Below, piece by piece: positions 61,991 to 64,000 of a stretch of 64,000 nt of DNA. A model generated the notes under the pieces. That model was not told the origin of the DNA. It did no database searches and worked only from the letters and a program-made list of their open reading frames with translations. Source of the stretch: Dyella_B jejuensis (GTDB lineage: Bacteria; Pseudomonadota; Gammaproteobacteria; Xanthomonadales; Rhodanobacteraceae); assembly GCF_044904675.1 (NCBI RefSeq), contig NZ_JADIKJ010000006.1, forward strand, positions 117,183 to 181,182, written 5' to 3'. The position numbers and the translations under genes were made by a program. Within the stretch, counting starts at the first letter, position 1; each line of letters starts with the position of its first letter.

Positions 61991-63482
61991 GACCGCCACC
62001 CGCTCTCCATCGCGTGCGCCGAGCATCCGCGGCCGTTTGCTCGGCTACTTGTTGCTGCCGCTGGTGCTGTTGTTGGTCGCCAGCATCTGGGCCGACCATC
62101 GCACCTACGTCACCCCCATGTACGATGTTTTCGACCGCGCGCTGTCACGTGCGGCAGTGGCCATCGCCGCGCACGTGCGACGGGAACCGGATGGGCAATT
62201 GCACGTCGAAAAGCTGGATACCGGCTCGATCCCGCTGCACTTTCCCGGCACGCATCCGCCGCCGCCATACAACAATGCCTTCCAGCATCGCAGGCCGCCC
62301 ATCCGCCTGGACGACGACCGGCCAACCTCGTGGATGCGCCTGTATCCTGGCGCCAGGGACAATTTCCTCTACCGCGTCAGCCTGCCGGATGGCCGCACGC
62401 TGGCAGGCGATGATGGTTTGCCTATCGCCAACGGCGAGGTGGTCGAAAACCTCACTTATGGCGACATCACCTACAAGCAACTCGCCCTGCGCATCGCCAG
62501 TTACCACACGGAAGTAAGCGGACAACCCCTAGTGGTCACGGTGGGTGAAACGGTGCATCGGCGCGACATCGTGGTACGCAGGCTGGATACCGTCATCGGC
62601 CTCAGCGATGGCATCCAGCTGTTGCTGGTGCTTGGATTGTGTCTGTTCGGCATCACTGTGGCGTTGCGTCCGATCAATCGCCTGCGCGAACAGCTTATGC
62701 ATCGGCAACCGCAATCATTGCAGCCGCTTCCGCTGGATCCCGTGCCGGGAGAGGTACGCCCGCTGGTGGAATCGCTCAATAGCCTGCTGGTCGCCGTGCG
62801 TGATTCCACCGTGGCGCAGCAGCATTTCCTGACCAACGCCGCACACCAGCTGCGCACGCCGCTGACCGGCTTGAAAGCGCAACTGGAAGTGCTGGCGAAC
62901 GAGAGCGGCGACCAGGTCCAGCAGGAGCGCATCGCGCGGCTGCAGGACAGCGTCAATCGCCTGGCCCACACTGCCAATCAACTGCTCGCACTGGCACGCG
63001 CCGAGCCTTCCGCACATGGGCCTGGCGACTTCGTTGCGATCCAGCTCGACGCGCTGATCGGCACCGTCGCCGATGCCATGCTGGACCGTGCCCTGGCACA
63101 GAACATCGATCTGGGCGCGGAATGCGAGCCGGTGCAGGTGCACGGCGTCTACTGGCTGCTGCACGAGCTGCTGATCAACCTCCTCGACAACGCCATCCGC
63201 CATACGCCGCAGGGTGGCCGCATCACGCTCCGCTGCGGTCTCCACCATGGCGCGCCGTATCTCGAAGTGGAGGACAGCGGCCCGGGTATCCCATTGGCCG
63301 AGCGCGAGCGCGTGCGCGAGCGTTTCTATCGCGCCGCCGGCAGCGACAGCCAGAGCAGCGGCCTGGGGCTGGCCATCGTCGAGGAAATCGCCCGCAGCCA
63401 CCGCGCGCGGTTCGAGATCCTCGATGCGCAGGAAGGCCCCGGGGCGCGGATGCGCATCGCGTTTCCGGTGCATCAAGGCTAG
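61983..63482 (+). CDS. Sensor histidine kinase, partner of the preceding regulator
   Basis: This 499-residue kinase begins at ATG 61983, overlapping the regulator. Transmembrane helix 1 is about 20-40, a periplasmic DUF/2CSK-N-like region follows (about 41-205), helix 2 is about 210-230, then a HAMP-like linker. The phospho-His is in N-A-A-H-Q-L-R-T-P-L near 285. The ATP domain has L-L-D-N-A-I-R-H-T, D-S-G-P-G-I-P and S-S-G-L-G-L-A-I-V. Its natural C-terminus (F-P-V-H-Q-G) ends at 63482, immediately before the IS481 element, so the gene is not disrupted. Confidence 0.93.
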   Translation: MPRTATRSPSRAPSIRGRLLGYLLLPLVLLLVASIWADHRTYVTPMYDVFDRALSRAAVAIAAHVRREPDGQLHVEKLDTGSIPLHFPGTHPPPPYNNAFQHRRPPIRLDDDRPTSWMRLYPGARDNFLYRVSLPDGRTLAGDDGLPIANGEVVENLTYGDITYKQLALRIASYHTEVSGQPLVVTVGETVHRRDIVVRRLDTVIGLSDGIQLLLVLGLCLFGITVALRPINRLREQLMHRQPQSLQPLPLDPVPGEVRPLVESLNSLLVAVRDSTVAQQHFLTNAAHQLRTPLTGLKAQLEVLANESGDQVQQERIARLQDSVNRLAHTANQLLALARAEPSAHGPGDFVAIQLDALIGTVADAMLDRALAQNIDLGAECEPVQVHGVYWLLHELLINLLDNAIRHTPQGGRITLRCGLHHGAPYLEVEDSGPGIPLAERERVRERFYRAAGSDSQSSGLGLAIVEEIARSHRARFEILDAQEGPGARMRIAFPVHQG

Positions 63483-63483
63483 G

Positions 63484-64000
63484 TGTTGCGATTCGATAGG
63501 TTGTTCATCCGGCTGTGGTGAAGGAAGCTGAGGTTGTCGAGACATCAGTAACCCGCGCCAGGGAACCGGATGAACAGCCATAAGCATGCCCGATTGACGT
63601 TGCAAGGTCGAAAGCGATTGATGATCCGTATCGCGGCCCATGGGGTGCCTTGGGCGGCGCAGGAAGCGGGTATCTCCGAACGCACGGCCCGCAAGTGGCT
63701 GGCGCGTTATCGTGATGAAGGCCAAGCCGGATTGGTGGATCGTTCCAGTCGTCCGCGCCGATTGCGCGCGTCCCTGACGATCGACCAACGGGCCAAGGCG
63801 TGCGCGCTACGAAGCGAACGCCAGACCATTCGGGAGGTGGCCGGTCACGTCGCCGCAGCGGTCTCCACCGTGCGACGTTGGCTCGCCAGCCAGGGCATGA
63901 ACCGACTGCCACCGTTGCAGCCGCCGATGCCGATTCGCCGCTATGAACACGACGCCCCCGGTGACCTGCTGCACCTGGATATCAAGAAGCTGGGCCGGAT
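63484..64000 (+). mobile_element. IS481-family insertion sequence, left part
   Basis: The element starts about 63484 with TGTTGCGATTC, one base after the kinase stop. The leader carries an inverted repeat GTTCATCCGG (63503-63512) and CCGGATGAAC (63566-63575), the second of which spans the transposase start and could block read-through translation. The right end lies outside the window, so terminal repeats and target duplication cannot be checked. The left boundary is inferred from the TGT end typical of the family. Confidence 0.7.
63570..64000 (+). CDS. IS481-family transposase, N-terminal part
   Basis: From ATG 63570 there are 143 codons open to the window end. Residues 1-100 contain a helix-turn-helix region with Q-E-A-G-I-S-E-R-T-A-R-K-W-L-A-R-Y-R-D-E-G and G-L-V-D-R-S-S-R-P-R-R. 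A second HTH includes S-T-V-R-R-W-L. The segment P-G-D-L-L-H-L-D-I-K-K-L-G-R starts the DDE catalytic core, with the first Asp present. This order and these motifs are those of IS481 transposases. The frame is uninterrupted, so the copy may be intact. Confidence 0.93.
   Translation, partial: MNSHKHARLTLQGRKRLMIRIAAHGVPWAAQEAGISERTARKWLARYRDEGQAGLVDRSSRPRRLRASLTIDQRAKACALRSERQTIREVAGHVAAAVSTVRRWLASQGMNRLPPLQPPMPIRRYEHDAPGDLLHLDIKKLGR

Noticed and set aside
1..64000. CRISPR arrays, tRNA or rRNA genes, prophage or integrase genes
   Set aside because: No regularly spaced direct repeats, no cloverleaf-like or rRNA segments, and no phage structural or integrase genes were recognised.

Overview
This is a GC-rich, gene-dense chromosomal window from a gammaproteobacterium. 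The gene content points to the Lysobacterales (Xanthomonadales), most likely the Rhodanobacteraceae (Dyella, Rhodanobacter, Luteibacter or Frateuria type). The signs are Oar-like TonB receptors, TPR-sulfotransferases, a DUF6491 lipoprotein, a long Rho and an RhlB with a basic tail. The genus is inferred from protein style and synteny, not from a database search.

Layout. 1-5100: end of a universal stress protein, a diiron ferritin-like protein, two lipoproteins, an MFS exporter, a glutathione S-transferase and a small DUF883/ElaB-like membrane protein. 5100-10400: pyruvate dehydrogenase E1 (aceE) and the malic enzyme-phosphotransacetylase fusion (maeB). 10500-12850: a QEGLA/DUF1704 gene coupled to rsgA. 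13000-17400: alanine aminotransferase (alaA) and an SGNH hydrolase, an LpxH-like phosphoesterase, and a three-domain Grx4 glutaredoxin-rhodanese. Two copies of a palindromic repeat family sit among them. 17400-29430: a PiuC/PKHD hydroxylase followed by two copies of a module in which a TPR-sulfotransferase gene faces an Oar-like TonB-dependent receptor gene across a bidirectional terminator. A decayed IS5 transposase lies between the copies, and both receptor genes share a promoter and leader. 29500-41300: AMP nucleosidase, fadE, DegV, an SDR, an ABC ATPase, sppA, a MATE exporter and DUF3667.

41300-43860: priA, preceded by paired inverted DnaA boxes. 43870-51950: a minus-strand array of response regulator, histidine kinase, RND permease, adaptor and outer-membrane channel, which looks like an efflux system with its own two-component regulator. 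52100-56670: rpoH with a near-perfect CIRCE operator, ung, a tandem-receiver protein, ftsX and ftsE. This resembles the ftsE-ftsX-rpoH order of enterics, with two genes inserted. 56770-61125: rhlB divergent from trxA and rho, the same order as in E. coli. 61300-63480: a second two-component system. The window ends inside an IS481-family element that starts directly after the kinase stop codon.

Most of the window is housekeeping. The least explained parts are the duplicated sulfotransferase/receptor module beside the hydroxylase gene, the HrcA-type operator on rpoH, the palindromic repeat family and the DnaA boxes before priA. No tRNA, rRNA, CRISPR array or prophage was seen.
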